Source: Motiliproteus coralliicola (lineage in GTDB: Bacteria > Pseudomonadota > Gammaproteobacteria > Pseudomonadales > Balneatricaceae). From it: DNA of 64,000 nucleotides. Shown one piece after another: positions 20,667-30,085 of the stretch. The translations under genes were made by a program, and so were the position numbers. Within the stretch, counting starts at the first letter, position 1. Each line of letters opens with the position of its first letter. The stretch covers positions 285,529 through 349,528 of the forward strand of contig NZ_QQOH01000005.1 of assembly GCF_003345655.1 (NCBI RefSeq), given 5' to 3'. The notes beneath the pieces are model-generated. The model ran no database searches. It was given only the letters and a program-made list of their open reading frames with translations, and was not told the origin of the DNA.

Positions 20667-21233
20667 GTGGCACCGAGTAGTCGGGGATTAAGGATGAGAT
20701 GGAATAGCGGCCAAGCTACCCAAACTTTACCAAAGCGCAGTCAAACCAGAACACAGCGTTCAGGTGGTTTCACACTGATCGAATTGCTGGTGGTGCTGGC
20801 GATCGTCGCCGTACTGCTGACCATAGCGACCCCCAACTTTGATTCGGTGATCAGTGGCAGTCGGGTCGATGAGGCTCGGCTGAGCGTTGCCACCAGCCTG
20901 GCGACGGCCCGTACCGAAGCGATCAAACGTGGTGAACGTGTGCGGATGTGTGTGGGTACTAGTGGCAGTTGTGATACCACCGATTCGGGTATCGAAGACT
21001 GGAGTGGCGGCTGGCAGGTTCAGATCTCATCTTCTTCGGAAGCCATACAAATCAACGCTCGATCCGATAACAACACAGTAGTTAATTATAACTGCGGTAA
21101 CGTAATCGAATTCGATAATTCCGGTGAGCGTACGACCTCATCCGGAATCAGTCCCTGTACATTCAGCATTACTAGTGACGGAACTACCAGTTCCCTATAT
21201 ATCAACCAGACCGGTCGGGTCCGGATGCAGTAG
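20667..21233 (+). CDS. fimU: Type IV minor pilin FimU/GspH-like
   Basis: 188-residue prepilin. After a basic leader of about 33 residues comes the prepilin peptidase site and N-methylated helix, G|FTLIELLVVLAIVAVLL (Glu at +5). The C-terminal domain contains two likely disulfide cysteine pairs. Start GTG 20667 follows GAGGGA by six bases; ATG 20694 has no properly spaced site. First gene of the minor pilin operon; FimU-PilVWXE prime pilus assembly together with PilY1. The GspH/FimT domain also occurs in type II secretion, but the neighbours point to pili. Confidence 0.9.
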   Translation: MAPSSRGLRMRWNSGQATQTLPKRSQTRTQRSGGFTLIELLVVLAIVAVLLTIATPNFDSVISGSRVDEARLSVATSLATARTEAIKRGERVRMCVGTSGSCDTTDSGIEDWSGGWQVQISSSSEAIQINARSDNNTVVNYNCGNVIEFDNSGERTTSSGISPCTFSITSDGTTSSLYINQTGRVRMQ

Positions 21234-21243
21234 GAGGCGGAGC

Positions 21244-21735
21244 TTGAGTAATTACAGTCAGTCCACCCCACACCGTCAGGCCGGTTTCACACTGATCGAA
21301 ATACTGGTGGCAGTGCTGATCTTATCGCTGGGGATTCTGGGTCTGATCGGCATGGAAACCATGGCACTTAAAAGCAATCAAAGTGCCTACCACCGTTCTC
21401 AGGCGACCCTGCTTGCCTACGAACTGGCCGATATGATGCGGGCCAATCCGGATGGTGCCAATGCAGGGGATTATGCCGATGCTGTTTCGGCCGGGGTGAG
21501 TAGCAGTCCAAACTGCATCCATTATAACGGCTCTTCAACTCCCAGCGGCTGCAACAATGTCGAGAGTATCGCCAAGCAGGATGTCTTCGAGTGGGATAAG
21601 CGCTTGAAAGATATCCTACCAAGCGGTGCGGCATCCATTGTGGTCAGTGGCGCGATACAGACTATTACTGTCAGCTGGGATGATGATCGCAACGGTAGCC
21701 CCGACCAATCTTTCGCATTTAGTTTTGGATTGTGA
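21244..21735 (+). CDS. pilV: Type IV minor pilin PilV
   Basis: 163-residue prepilin: short leader, then G|FTLIEILVAVLILSLGILGLIGMET, the PilV hallmark. Start TTG 21244, six bases after AGGAGG (21232-21237); the reading frame continues upstream inside fimU without a ribosome site. One base of the stop codon overlaps the pilW start. PilV connects PilX to other minor pilins in the priming complex. Confidence 0.92.
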   Translation: MSNYSQSTPHRQAGFTLIEILVAVLILSLGILGLIGMETMALKSNQSAYHRSQATLLAYELADMMRANPDGANAGDYADAVSAGVSSSPNCIHYNGSSTPSGCNNVESIAKQDVFEWDKRLKDILPSGAASIVVSGAIQTITVSWDDDRNGSPDQSFAFSFGL

Positions 21736-22787
21736 TGATGATTAGAGGGCAGCATAACCTACCCAACCGTCAACGTGGCCTGACAATGGTCGAATTGATG
21801 ATCGCTGTGACGCTGGGGTTGTTGCTCACCGCCGGGATTCTGCAGATTTTTATCGGTTCTAAGAAGACTTACGAATTCCAGCGTGAGTTGTCACGAATAC
21901 AAGAGAACGGCCGCTTTGCAATGGAGTTTCTGACCCGTGATATCCGTCAGGCGGATTTCTGGGGTTGCCTGAATGATGGGGTTAATGTGACCTCTGTCTT
22001 GGATGATGGCAAGACTGCCGATGCCTACGCGGCAGGTGTTGCCGCGTCGGATGCCTTGCCTAGCTCCACTACCGGATATGCACCGGCATTGGGGCCATTG
22101 TCGGATTCAATTACATTACAGGGCGGCAATGGCGGAGGAATCAGAGTAACCAAATATTCAAATGCAGAAGCGTCGAACATCAAGCTAGATAAGCTTGATC
22201 ATCCGAAGGGGAAGACCATCACGGCGGGCGATATTTTGATGGTCACTGATTGCGTCAACGCGGTTGTGTTTCAGGTGACCAATACCACAGTAAGTACACA
22301 GACTGTGGCTCACCAGTCCGGTACCGAGGTCCCTGGAAATATTGCCCCCCCTGATGGAGTTCCGGGGGGGCTGGGTTTTGGTTTTGACACTGATGCGACG
22401 GTTTTCGATGCTACTCCGGTTCGTTATTGGTTACGCAAAGGAACTAGCGGAGAGCCTGCGTTGATTCGCGGCACTGAAGGAGATGACTGGAAAAACGATG
22501 GCGTTGAGCTGGTTGAAGGGGTTGAGAATATGCAGTTCCTTTACGGTGAAGATACCAACGGCGATGGTGTTCCTAACTATTTTGTTCCAGCGGGGAACGT
22601 TGGCAATATGGATAATGTGGTCAGTGTTCAGGTACATCTGTTATTACGTAGCATTCGAAATAACATGCTCGATTCGCCGCAAACAGATATTGAATACTAC
22701 GGACAGTCTCGTACAGCTACTGCGTTTGATCGATATATTAGAAGAGCCTTTACCGCTACCGTCGCACTGAGAAATCGGTTGAATTAA
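21735..22787 (+). CDS. pilW: Type IV minor pilin assembly protein PilW
   Basis: 350-residue minor pilin, larger than the others as usual for PilW. Prepilin segment RG|LTMVELMIAVTLGLLLTAG, then SKKTYEFQRELSRIQENGRFAMEFLTRDIRQADFWGC is the family's conserved region. ATG 21735 overlaps the pilV stop by one base (TGATG), and its own stop overlaps the pilX start by one base, so translation is coupled. Confidence 0.92.
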   Translation: MMIRGQHNLPNRQRGLTMVELMIAVTLGLLLTAGILQIFIGSKKTYEFQRELSRIQENGRFAMEFLTRDIRQADFWGCLNDGVNVTSVLDDGKTADAYAAGVAASDALPSSTTGYAPALGPLSDSITLQGGNGGGIRVTKYSNAEASNIKLDKLDHPKGKTITAGDILMVTDCVNAVVFQVTNTTVSTQTVAHQSGTEVPGNIAPPDGVPGGLGFGFDTDATVFDATPVRYWLRKGTSGEPALIRGTEGDDWKNDGVELVEGVENMQFLYGEDTNGDGVPNYFVPAGNVGNMDNVVSVQVHLLLRSIRNNMLDSPQTDIEYYGQSRTATAFDRYIRRAFTATVALRNRLN

Positions 22788-23302
22788 TGAGGTTTGATGA
22801 TATGGCGAGCCAGAAGCAACAACAAGGTATGACGCTGATTGTCTGCCTGATTATTCTGGTGGTATTGACCTTGGTTGGAGTCGGAAGCATCCGCGACACC
22901 ACCTTGGAAGAGAAAATGGCTGGTAACCTGCGCGACCGCAATATGGCCTTTCAGGCAGCTGAATCGGCATTGCGTGTTGGTGAGGATTTTATCGAAACAA
23001 CCGTGGTGCTGCCGGAATTTAACGGTACCGATGGCCTCTATGCGCAATTGAACGATGTGATCAACGGTGTTTCCTGGAGCGTCTCATCGGCGGTGCGCTC
23101 GTATGATGATTACTCGCCCGAGCTTACAGGCACTAACAGCGCTCCTGTCTACATTATTGAGCAGATGGAGTCTGAAGCGGAAAGTGCCAGTATGGAAGCG
23201 GGTACTGAGCAGAATACCGAACAGTTTTACCGTATCACGGCCCGTGCCGTGGGCGGAACAGATACCGCAGTCGTGATACTGCAATCGATCTATCGGCGTT
23301 AA
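22787..23302 (+). CDS. pilX: Type IV minor pilin PilX
   Basis: 171 residues. The N-terminal helix QQG|MTLIVCLIILVVLTLVGVGS follows a possible prepilin site, but position +5 is valine, not glutamate; lack of Glu5 is normal for PilX/GspK-type tip pilins. Then RNMAFQAAESALRVGE, the PilX signature. Start ATG 22787 or ATG 22802. Confidence 0.9.
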   Translation: MRFDDMASQKQQQGMTLIVCLIILVVLTLVGVGSIRDTTLEEKMAGNLRDRNMAFQAAESALRVGEDFIETTVVLPEFNGTDGLYAQLNDVINGVSWSVSSAVRSYDDYSPELTGTNSAPVYIIEQMESEAESASMEAGTEQNTEQFYRITARAVGGTDTAVVILQSIYRR

Positions 23303-23333
23303 CGGTACGGCCGGCGTCAAGGGGGAAAACGAG

Positions 23334-26300
23334 ATGGAAGTCAAATATCGCAGCTTGCTGTTTAGCGCGTTGATTGCCGGGCAGACATTGACGGCCGCCA
23401 CGGCAGGCACCGTCTCACAAACCCCACTGTTTCTGACTGGTTCGGTACAACCGAATATTATGTTGTTGCTGGATAATTCGGGGTCGATGAGTAATGTAGT
23501 GCCCGAGGCTCCATTCGATTCCAGCTCAGCTTACGATTGTGATAGCGCAATTTATCTGGCAACGACTCATCGAATCGATCTAAGGGTAAACAGTTATGGC
23601 GAGCCATATTTCCGCGCAAATAGTATTGATTACGACTGGGTTAGTGCCGCTGGGACAACGGGGCTGACTAATCGCTCCAATGTCGCCTGCTTTGATCCGA
23701 CTGAAAACTATCAAGCGCGTCTGTACGCGGACAATGGCAGCTCTCCGGCAATGCCCGGCTCATATTTGGCTGCGCAATATACCGGTAAGTATCTAAATTG
23801 GTATTTTGGTTCTGATACCGATGGTTTGAACTATGAGACTTCGAGTACTGCTTGGGACTGGGGGGGGGCTGGAGTGCGAGTGAAACCCGACGTCTTGCGC
23901 CGGATGGATATCGCCAAGAAGGCAGCAACGGATTTGGTGGATTCGCTGACAGGGGTCAATTTTGGCCTTTCATCCTATAGAGGAAGTGATGGTGCTGATA
24001 TCCGTATTCTGATGGGTGATGCGAACGATAGTTCTTTTCGTACCACACTGACCACAGAGATTAAGACTTTTAGTCCCGATTCATCGACGCCGTTAGCGGA
24101 ATCGCTACACGAAATTGGTCGTTACTTTATTGGTAGTAGTGGAACAACCAATCCAGGCCATAGCAGTAGCCTGAGCTGTACAGCCAATGGGCAGTATGAC
24201 GGTGACTTGGTTCTCCATCCTGATACCACTAAAAACTCGGTCGGAATGACAGATGTGTTTGGGCAAACGGCGGGAAGTTACGAGTCTCCCATCTGCCACT
24301 ACTGTCAAAAGAACTTTGTAGTTATTGTCTCCGATGGCCGCCCGCAATATGACCGAGATGATATGCCAAGCTATCTGGCAGACTATGATGGCGACTGTGC
24401 CTCGGGATGCCTTGGCTATGATCGGAAAACCACTATAGATACCGACCCTACCTTTTATAGCTATGAGGATAACGGCAGTGATTATCTTGATGATGTGGCG
24501 CAAGCATTGTATGAAATTGATTTGCGTCCTGATATCAATGATCTGGATGGTAATGCGGTTGTTAACAATGTCTCTACCTACACGATCGGCTTTGCAGATG
24601 ATCAGATAATCAAGGATCAATTGATAAGGGATACGGCCAATCAAGCAGGTGGCTTCTTTACGCAAGCGAATGATTCTAGTGATCTGGTAAGCGCGTTGGA
24701 GACGGCGATCAGTGATATCAAAGCGCAAACTTCATCAGCATCTGCGGTTACCACCAGCTCCACCCGTCTAAATACTTCTACAATCGCGTTCCAGGCGCTG
24801 TTCAACAGCGGTGATTGGAATGGCCAGTTGTTGGCGTTACCGGTTGGCGCGGATGGTGCGATCAGTGCATCGATCTGGGATGCCGCGGACAATGTGCCGG
24901 CCCATGGCAGTCGTGATATCTTCGCTTGGGATGCTACAGGCTCCACCGGTTACGAGTTCAATACCACCAACGCGTCGAAGATTAATGCGACGTTGGCCAC
25001 CGATCTCACGAATGATCAGATCAACTATCTGCGTGGCGATGATTCCAACGAGTTAGATAATTCAGGCACCCTGCGCTCGCGCCCGGCAGCCAGCGGGAAG
25101 TCGCCACTGGGTGATATCATCAACTCGGATCCGCTGTTTGTCGCGACCCCCAATTTTGGTTATCAGCGCCTCGATGATCCCGAGGGCTTAGCTTACTCTA
25201 CCTTCCGATCAGGCAGCGACTATACCGGAAGACCAGGGATGCTCTATTTCGGTGCCAACGATGGCATGCTCCATGCTTTCTCATTCAAATACGATGCTAA
25301 GAGCGGAACAGCGACCGGAGAGGAAGAGTTCGCCTTTATCCCGAAAGGCGTGTTGGCCAATCTCGGTGACCTGAGCGCGACGACCTATAGCCATCAATAC
25401 TATGTCGATGGTTCACCCCGTTTTGGTGATGCCTACCTTACCTTGGATGGCGCCACCGGTTGGCGCACTGTGCTGGTGGGAACAACGGGTGCCGGTGGTT
25501 CGGGCGTGTTTGCGTTGGATATCACCGAACCGACCAGCTTTGGAGCAGATTTAACCAAGCAGAAGAACAACATACTCTGGGATATCGATAACACAACCTC
25601 CGGGTTTAGCGACCTGGGTTATACCATCGGTGAGGCCTCGATCGCGCGCTTCGCGGATGATAAATACTACGCGGTGTTTGGCAACGGCTATAACAGCAGC
25701 TCCGGTAACGCGGTGCTCTATATGGTCCAGTTGGACGATCTGAGTAATGTTCATACTTTCGATACTGGTACGGGAGGAACGGGGAACGGGATGAGCTCGC
25801 CGGTCATTGTCGACAAAGATAACGATCGGATTGCCGACTATATCTATGCCGGCGATCTGAACGGTAATCTGTGGAAAGTTAATGTACCTAGTAGTACCAG
25901 CCAATGGAAGTTTGCGTTCACATCGGGGGGCTCTCCTGCGCCTCTCTTTACCGCGATGGACTCTGCCAGCACTCCTGTGGCTCAACCAATCATGGCAAAA
26001 CCGAATGTGGGTGAGCATGAAGATGGCGGGCTGATGGTCTATTTCGGTACCGGGCAGTATTTCGAGACCACCGATACCTCAGATCTGCAGGTTCAGACCT
26101 TCTACGCGATCCGGGATAACGGTAGTGAGGTTTCGGGTCGCTCCGTCCTGCAAGAGCAAACCATTGATGTGGAAGACACCACCAGTTTTGCAAGCTTTGG
26201 ATTCAATGTCCGTGTGACCAGTGATGAGAAAGTTGACTACACCAGCCAGGACGGCTGGTATATGGATTTGAGATTGGTCGGCGGCACGGCCAAAGGTGAG

Positions 26301-26693
26301 CGGATTATCAATCAGGCAATCTTACGTGGTGAGAGGGTGATCTTCTCAACCCTGATACCGTCAACCGATCCTTGTGGCTATGGGGGTACCAGTTGGTTGA
26401 TGGAGGTGAATGCATTGACCGGCTCGCGGTTGGACACGACACCGTTTGATCTGAACGGTGACGGCAAGTTTGATGATAACGATAAGGTTTATATCGAAGT
26501 TGATGGTAAAAAGGTGCTGGTTTCCGTTTCGGGCTTGCAGGATACAACGATGGGTCTACACCATAACCCGGCCATCGTTGAGGATGGTTCGAAAGAGATT
26601 AAAATCATGGGCGGCTCCAGTGGCACCATCAAGAGTGTGACCGAGTCCAAGGCTAACGATGGTGGGCGACTCTCCTGGCAGCAGCTTCAGTAA
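23334..26693 (+). CDS. pilY1: Type IV pilus tip adhesin/assembly factor PilY1
   Basis: 1119 residues, exported by an N-terminal signal sequence (about residues 1-25). A von Willebrand A domain begins near residue 43 with a MIDAS motif DNSGSMS and spans to about 475. The C-terminal half is the PilY1 beta-propeller with calcium-type loops: DKDNDRIADY and, at residues 1039-1050, DLNGDGKFDDND. An RGD tripeptide occurs at residues 567-569. PilY1 sits at the pilus tip with the minor pilins, antagonises retraction through calcium binding and can act in adhesion and surface sensing. Codon and AT content is slightly more relaxed than in housekeeping neighbours, common for surface proteins. Confidence 0.93.
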   Translation: MEVKYRSLLFSALIAGQTLTAATAGTVSQTPLFLTGSVQPNIMLLLDNSGSMSNVVPEAPFDSSSAYDCDSAIYLATTHRIDLRVNSYGEPYFRANSIDYDWVSAAGTTGLTNRSNVACFDPTENYQARLYADNGSSPAMPGSYLAAQYTGKYLNWYFGSDTDGLNYETSSTAWDWGGAGVRVKPDVLRRMDIAKKAATDLVDSLTGVNFGLSSYRGSDGADIRILMGDANDSSFRTTLTTEIKTFSPDSSTPLAESLHEIGRYFIGSSGTTNPGHSSSLSCTANGQYDGDLVLHPDTTKNSVGMTDVFGQTAGSYESPICHYCQKNFVVIVSDGRPQYDRDDMPSYLADYDGDCASGCLGYDRKTTIDTDPTFYSYEDNGSDYLDDVAQALYEIDLRPDINDLDGNAVVNNVSTYTIGFADDQIIKDQLIRDTANQAGGFFTQANDSSDLVSALETAISDIKAQTSSASAVTTSSTRLNTSTIAFQALFNSGDWNGQLLALPVGADGAISASIWDAADNVPAHGSRDIFAWDATGSTGYEFNTTNASKINATLATDLTNDQINYLRGDDSNELDNSGTLRSRPAASGKSPLGDIINSDPLFVATPNFGYQRLDDPEGLAYSTFRSGSDYTGRPGMLYFGANDGMLHAFSFKYDAKSGTATGEEEFAFIPKGVLANLGDLSATTYSHQYYVDGSPRFGDAYLTLDGATGWRTVLVGTTGAGGSGVFALDITEPTSFGADLTKQKNNILWDIDNTTSGFSDLGYTIGEASIARFADDKYYAVFGNGYNSSSGNAVLYMVQLDDLSNVHTFDTGTGGTGNGMSSPVIVDKDNDRIADYIYAGDLNGNLWKVNVPSSTSQWKFAFTSGGSPAPLFTAMDSASTPVAQPIMAKPNVGEHEDGGLMVYFGTGQYFETTDTSDLQVQTFYAIRDNGSEVSGRSVLQEQTIDVEDTTSFASFGFNVRVTSDEKVDYTSQDGWYMDLRLVGGTAKGERIINQAILRGERVIFSTLIPSTDPCGYGGTSWLMEVNALTGSRLDTTPFDLNGDGKFDDNDKVYIEVDGKKVLVSVSGLQDTTMGLHHNPAIVEDGSKEIKIMGGSSGTIKSVTESKANDGGRLSWQQLQ

Positions 26694-26710
26694 ACTAACG
26701 AGATAAATTG

Positions 26711-27172
26711 ATGGTCAAGGGCATAAAACAATCGGGTAGGAATCAACAGGGTGTAACTCTGATAGAACTGATGATCGCGGTGGTAATTGTCGGGATTATC
26801 GGTGCAGTTGCTTACCCGTCCTATGTCGAGTTTGTAAACAAGTCGCGCCGTGCCGATGCGATGGCGGCGTTGCAGTCCTTTGCCGGGGCAATGGAACGAC
26901 ACTTTACGGTCAACAGTAGTTATTGCGGAGCGGGTACCGATGCAACTGCTTCCTGCGGGGCAAGTTCGGGTGGGGATCCAACTATTTTTCCAACTGAAGC
27001 GCCCCTCGATGGAGCGGAAAAATATTACGAGCTGGATATTTCTGTCGCTTCGGACACAAGCTTCACTCTGACGGCAACGCCTATAGGTGCTCAGACAGGA
27101 GATACTTGCGGCACTTTGTCAATACAGCATACGGGCGCGAGGCTTCCTGCCGGAGGGGACTGTTGGCCCTAA
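26711..27172 (+). CDS. pilE: Type IV pilin-like protein PilE
   Basis: 153-residue prepilin: leader KQSGRNQQG then VTLIELMIAVVIVGIIGAVAYPSYVEFV (Glu +5). The domain has two cysteine pairs (SSYCGAG, TASCGA, GDTCGT, GDCWP). Position after pilY1 matches the minor pilin PilE of Pseudomonas rather than a major pilin. Start ATG 26711; the preceding TTG is less likely. Confidence 0.9.
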   Translation: MVKGIKQSGRNQQGVTLIELMIAVVIVGIIGAVAYPSYVEFVNKSRRADAMAALQSFAGAMERHFTVNSSYCGAGTDATASCGASSGGDPTIFPTEAPLDGAEKYYELDISVASDTSFTLTATPIGAQTGDTCGTLSIQHTGARLPAGGDCWP

Positions 27173-27250
27173 GTTCTCCTATATCCTGACTAGGGTAAAA
27201 CAACAGCTATACTTCCCAGTCACTGTTTATGGATGAACAGGGGAAGAGCG

Positions 27251-27853
27251 ATGAGCAGGAAGCTCGTTTCACGGCACCCTTGGGTGCCGTTGTTGTTTGT
27301 GCAGGTTGGGATCACTCTACCTGAAATGGTGGTGACGCTGGCTATAGTCGGCATTCTTAGCACCGCCGGTGTCAACAGTTTTGAACAGTTGGTGGTGCAG
27401 TCCGAGGTCGATGAGCTGTCCGAGCGGATGCGGACTGCGCTGGCGATGGCGCGCTCGGAAGCTATTACTCGTGGACAGCGGGCGGTACTCTGCCGGTTAA
27501 ATAATTCCGGCGATGGATGCGCCGGTATGGTATCGGACGAGAAACTGTCCTGGCGTCATGGATGGATGCTGTTTATCGATCAGAATCGGGACCGGCAGTT
27601 TGCAGCCGATGATGGCGATCAGTTATTGCGCATATTTGCGCCGATTAATCCCCAGTTAGAGCTACGTTGGAACCGGGGTGATTATGTCGGTTACCAGGGA
27701 TCAGGCGCCTTAGGATCGCTCAATGGTACCTTTTGCGTCGGTCATCGTAATCATCCAGACAGCTATCAGCAGGAACTGATTCTTCCCTATAGCGGGCGCT
27801 TAAGAACCGCAGCGGTGACCTGTCGATATGATCTTTTTTTGGATCCAGAGTGA
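27251..27853 (+). CDS. fimT: Type IV minor pilin FimT/GspH-like (second copy)
   Basis: 200 residues. Prepilin site QVG|ITLPEMVVTLAIVGIL keeps Glu at +6 of the printed run (ITLPE, position 5). GspH/FimT domain follows: VDELSERMRTALAMARSEAITRGQ. ATG 27251 lies behind AGGGGAAG; an upstream ATG at 27233 is less well placed. In Pseudomonas fimT and fimU are adjacent at the head of the cluster; here one lies at each end. FimT proteins can bind DNA in natural transformation, so that role is possible. Confidence 0.85.
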   Translation: MSRKLVSRHPWVPLLFVQVGITLPEMVVTLAIVGILSTAGVNSFEQLVVQSEVDELSERMRTALAMARSEAITRGQRAVLCRLNNSGDGCAGMVSDEKLSWRHGWMLFIDQNRDRQFAADDGDQLLRIFAPINPQLELRWNRGDYVGYQGSGALGSLNGTFCVGHRNHPDSYQQELILPYSGRLRTAAVTCRYDLFLDPE

Positions 27854-28023
27854 TCGGGGTATGGCGATTATCCAGGGCTTCGTTTTGCCGCGGCGGTTAT
27901 AGGCCCCATCAAGGTTTTTATTTTGGCGCTTGAGCTAATTTGGCTGCTGGCCTATCTTGGTCGCCCTATCGATTCTGCAGTCTAAGTAAGTCGAATTAAG
28001 AATATCAGCGTAAGGGGTGGGCG

Positions 28024-29145
28024 ATGAGCCGGGATAGCATTGCGGATGTAGTCATTGTCGGTGCAGGCGTGATGGGGCTGATGGCAGCCCGTGAGTTGGC
28101 TGCCGCCGGCTCAAGAGTCATCTTACTGGAGCGTGGAGAGGCAGCCCGGGAAGCCTCTTGGGCTGGTGGTGGCATTGTTTCACCGCTCTATCCCTGGCGC
28201 TACCTTGATCCGATTACGGCCTTAGCGAGCTGGTCCCAAGGCCGCTATCTCGAGCTGGCCCGAGAGTTGGAGCGTGAGACCGGCTTGAGTCCTGAGCTGC
28301 GACAGAAAGGTTTGTTAATGCTGTCGGTTGATGATGAGGCCGAGGCATTGCGCTGGGCCGATCGGCACCAGCGCCCTTTGACGCGGATCGGTGCCGACAA
28401 GATTCGTGCACTGGAGCCTCATATTCGGATCGAACGCGAACAGGGGCTGTGGATGCCCGAGGTCGCCAGCATCCGCAACCCCAGGCTGGGGCGGGCGTTA
28501 CGCCGTTCAATCGAGCTGAATCCTTCAATCGAGCTGGTTAGTAATGCCGAAGTGACGCGTTTTGACTTGAACCAGGGCCGAGTCGATGCGGTCGAGACCA
28601 TGCAAGGCCGTTTTCGGGCCGGACAGTTTCTGGTCTGTGGCGGAGCCTGGAGCGGTGGGTTGATGGAGACGCTGGGGCTGATGTTGGCGGTTGAGCCGGT
28701 TAAAGGACAGATGCTGCTGTTCAACAACCCGCAGCACGATGCTTCCGCACCGTTGCTGGATCGGGTTGTGTTGGCCGATGGCCGCTACCTGATTCCGCGC
28801 GAGGATGGCCGGATACTGGTGGGTAGTACGCTTGAGCGGGTGGGTTTTGATAAGCAGACCAGTATCGAGGCCCGCGAGAGTCTGTACCAGTCGGCGTTGT
28901 CTATGTTGCCAGCCTTGCAGGACTGTACGGTTGAAGCGCAATGGGCCGGTTTACGGCCTGGTAGCCCGGATGGGGTGCCCTACATTGGTGCGGCTGAGGG
29001 AATGGAGAACCTGTTCCTTAATGCCGGCCATTTCCGCAACGGGTTGGTGTTGGCACCGGCATCCTGCCGTTTGATTGCGGATTTGATGCTGGGTCGGACG
29101 CCGGAGATAGATCCGGCACCCTACCGTTGGTCGTTGCTGCCGTAA
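28024..29145 (+). CDS. thiO: Glycine oxidase ThiO
   Basis: FAD-dependent oxidase that turns glycine into iminoglycine for thiazole synthesis in thiamine biosynthesis. 373 residues: dinucleotide-binding VVIVGAGVMGLMAARELAAAG at the N-terminus, the ThiO-type EASWAGGGIVSPLYPWRY segment, and the C-terminal GLRPGSPDGVPYIG and NAGHFRNGLVLAPAS motifs that close the FAD site. DadA-like alternatives are less likely because of the WAGGGI/PLYPW block. It stands next to pilin genes in Pseudomonas too. Start ATG with TAAGGGG upstream. Confidence 0.9.
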   Translation: MSRDSIADVVIVGAGVMGLMAARELAAAGSRVILLERGEAAREASWAGGGIVSPLYPWRYLDPITALASWSQGRYLELARELERETGLSPELRQKGLLMLSVDDEAEALRWADRHQRPLTRIGADKIRALEPHIRIEREQGLWMPEVASIRNPRLGRALRRSIELNPSIELVSNAEVTRFDLNQGRVDAVETMQGRFRAGQFLVCGGAWSGGLMETLGLMLAVEPVKGQMLLFNNPQHDASAPLLDRVVLADGRYLIPREDGRILVGSTLERVGFDKQTSIEARESLYQSALSMLPALQDCTVEAQWAGLRPGSPDGVPYIGAAEGMENLFLNAGHFRNGLVLAPASCRLIADLMLGRTPEIDPAPYRWSLLP

Positions 29146-29164
29146 CAGCGGTTGAGCCGACCGA

Positions 29165-30019
29165 TCAATCGTAGATGGTCGGAATCGGTTTGCGCTTGTG
29201 CTGGGTTCTCAAATAAATCGCAGTGATCTTGTCGGCGACCTCGTCGCTGACCTCCCGTCCTTCGAGGTAGTCATCGATATCGTCGTAACTGACTCCCAAT
29301 GCCAGCTCATCGGCCTTCTGGGGCTCCAGGCATTCCAGATCGGCGGTGGGGGTTTTATGCACCAGAGATTCGGGCGCGCCCATCGCTTGGGCCAGTTGGC
29401 GGACTTGGCGCTTGCTCAGTCCGAACAGCGGGGCCAGATCGCAAGCGCCGTCGCCGAATTTGGTGTAGAAACCGGTGATATTTTCAGCCGAATGGTCGGT
29501 TCCTAGTACCAGACCACCCAGTAGGCCTGCGATATGGTATTGAGCCACCATTCGAGCACGGGCTTTGACATTCCCCTTGGAAAAATCAACGGTGGCGTCG
29601 GAGGCGTTCAATAAGCCCTGTTCCTGCAGCCCGGCTAGGGTCTCCTCGTGAATGCCCTCCACGCCAAGCTTCACATTGACGGTAACGCTACGGTTGGGAC
29701 GGATAAAAGCTAACGCGTTTTGTGCATCATGCTCATCCGCCTGTACGCCGTAAGGAAGACGTACGGCAATAAACTGATAGCTCTCGGTCTGCTGCTCTTG
29801 ATTGAGCTGTTCCACGGCCAGCTGTGCCAGTCGGCCGCAGGTGGATGAATCGACCCCGCCGCTGATCCCCAAAACCAGATGGTTAAGCCCCGACAGGGTC
29901 AGTCTTGTCTTGATAAAGTCGACCCGCCGTTGGATCTCGGTGGATGGATCGATCTGGGGCTGGACTTTCATTTCGGCGATAATCGCCTGCATCTGCTCAA
30001 TGGTGGCTTGTCGGTCCAT
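29165..30019 (-). CDS. nadE: NAD+ synthetase, ammonia-dependent
   Basis: Amidates deamido-NAD+ with ATP, the last step of NAD synthesis. 284 residues, so it lacks the glutaminase (nitrilase) domain of the longer form and would use ammonia. PP-loop GISGGVDSS near residue 48, then [29 protein letters not shown] and the [17 protein letters not shown] block. Converges with thiO with only 19 bp between stops, and no terminator is visible there. Confidence 0.95.
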   Translation of the reverse strand: MDRQATIEQMQAIIAEMKVQPQIDPSTEIQRRVDFIKTRLTLSGLNHLVLGISGGVDSSTCGRLAQLAVEQLNQEQQTESYQFIAVRLPYGVQADEHDAQNALAFIRPNRSVTVNVKLGVEGIHEETLAGLQEQGLLNASDATVDFSKGNVKARARMVAQYHIAGLLGGLVLGTDHSAENITGFYTKFGDGACDLAPLFGLSKRQVRQLAQAMGAPESLVHKTPTADLECLEPQKADELALGVSYDDIDDYLEGREVSDEVADKITAIYLRTQHKRKPIPTIYD

Positions 30020-30085
30020 GGGGGACGGGCTCCTTCGTGTGGCTACCAGGCTGCATGTTCGCAGCCTAGATCAAGAGTTCAGGCG

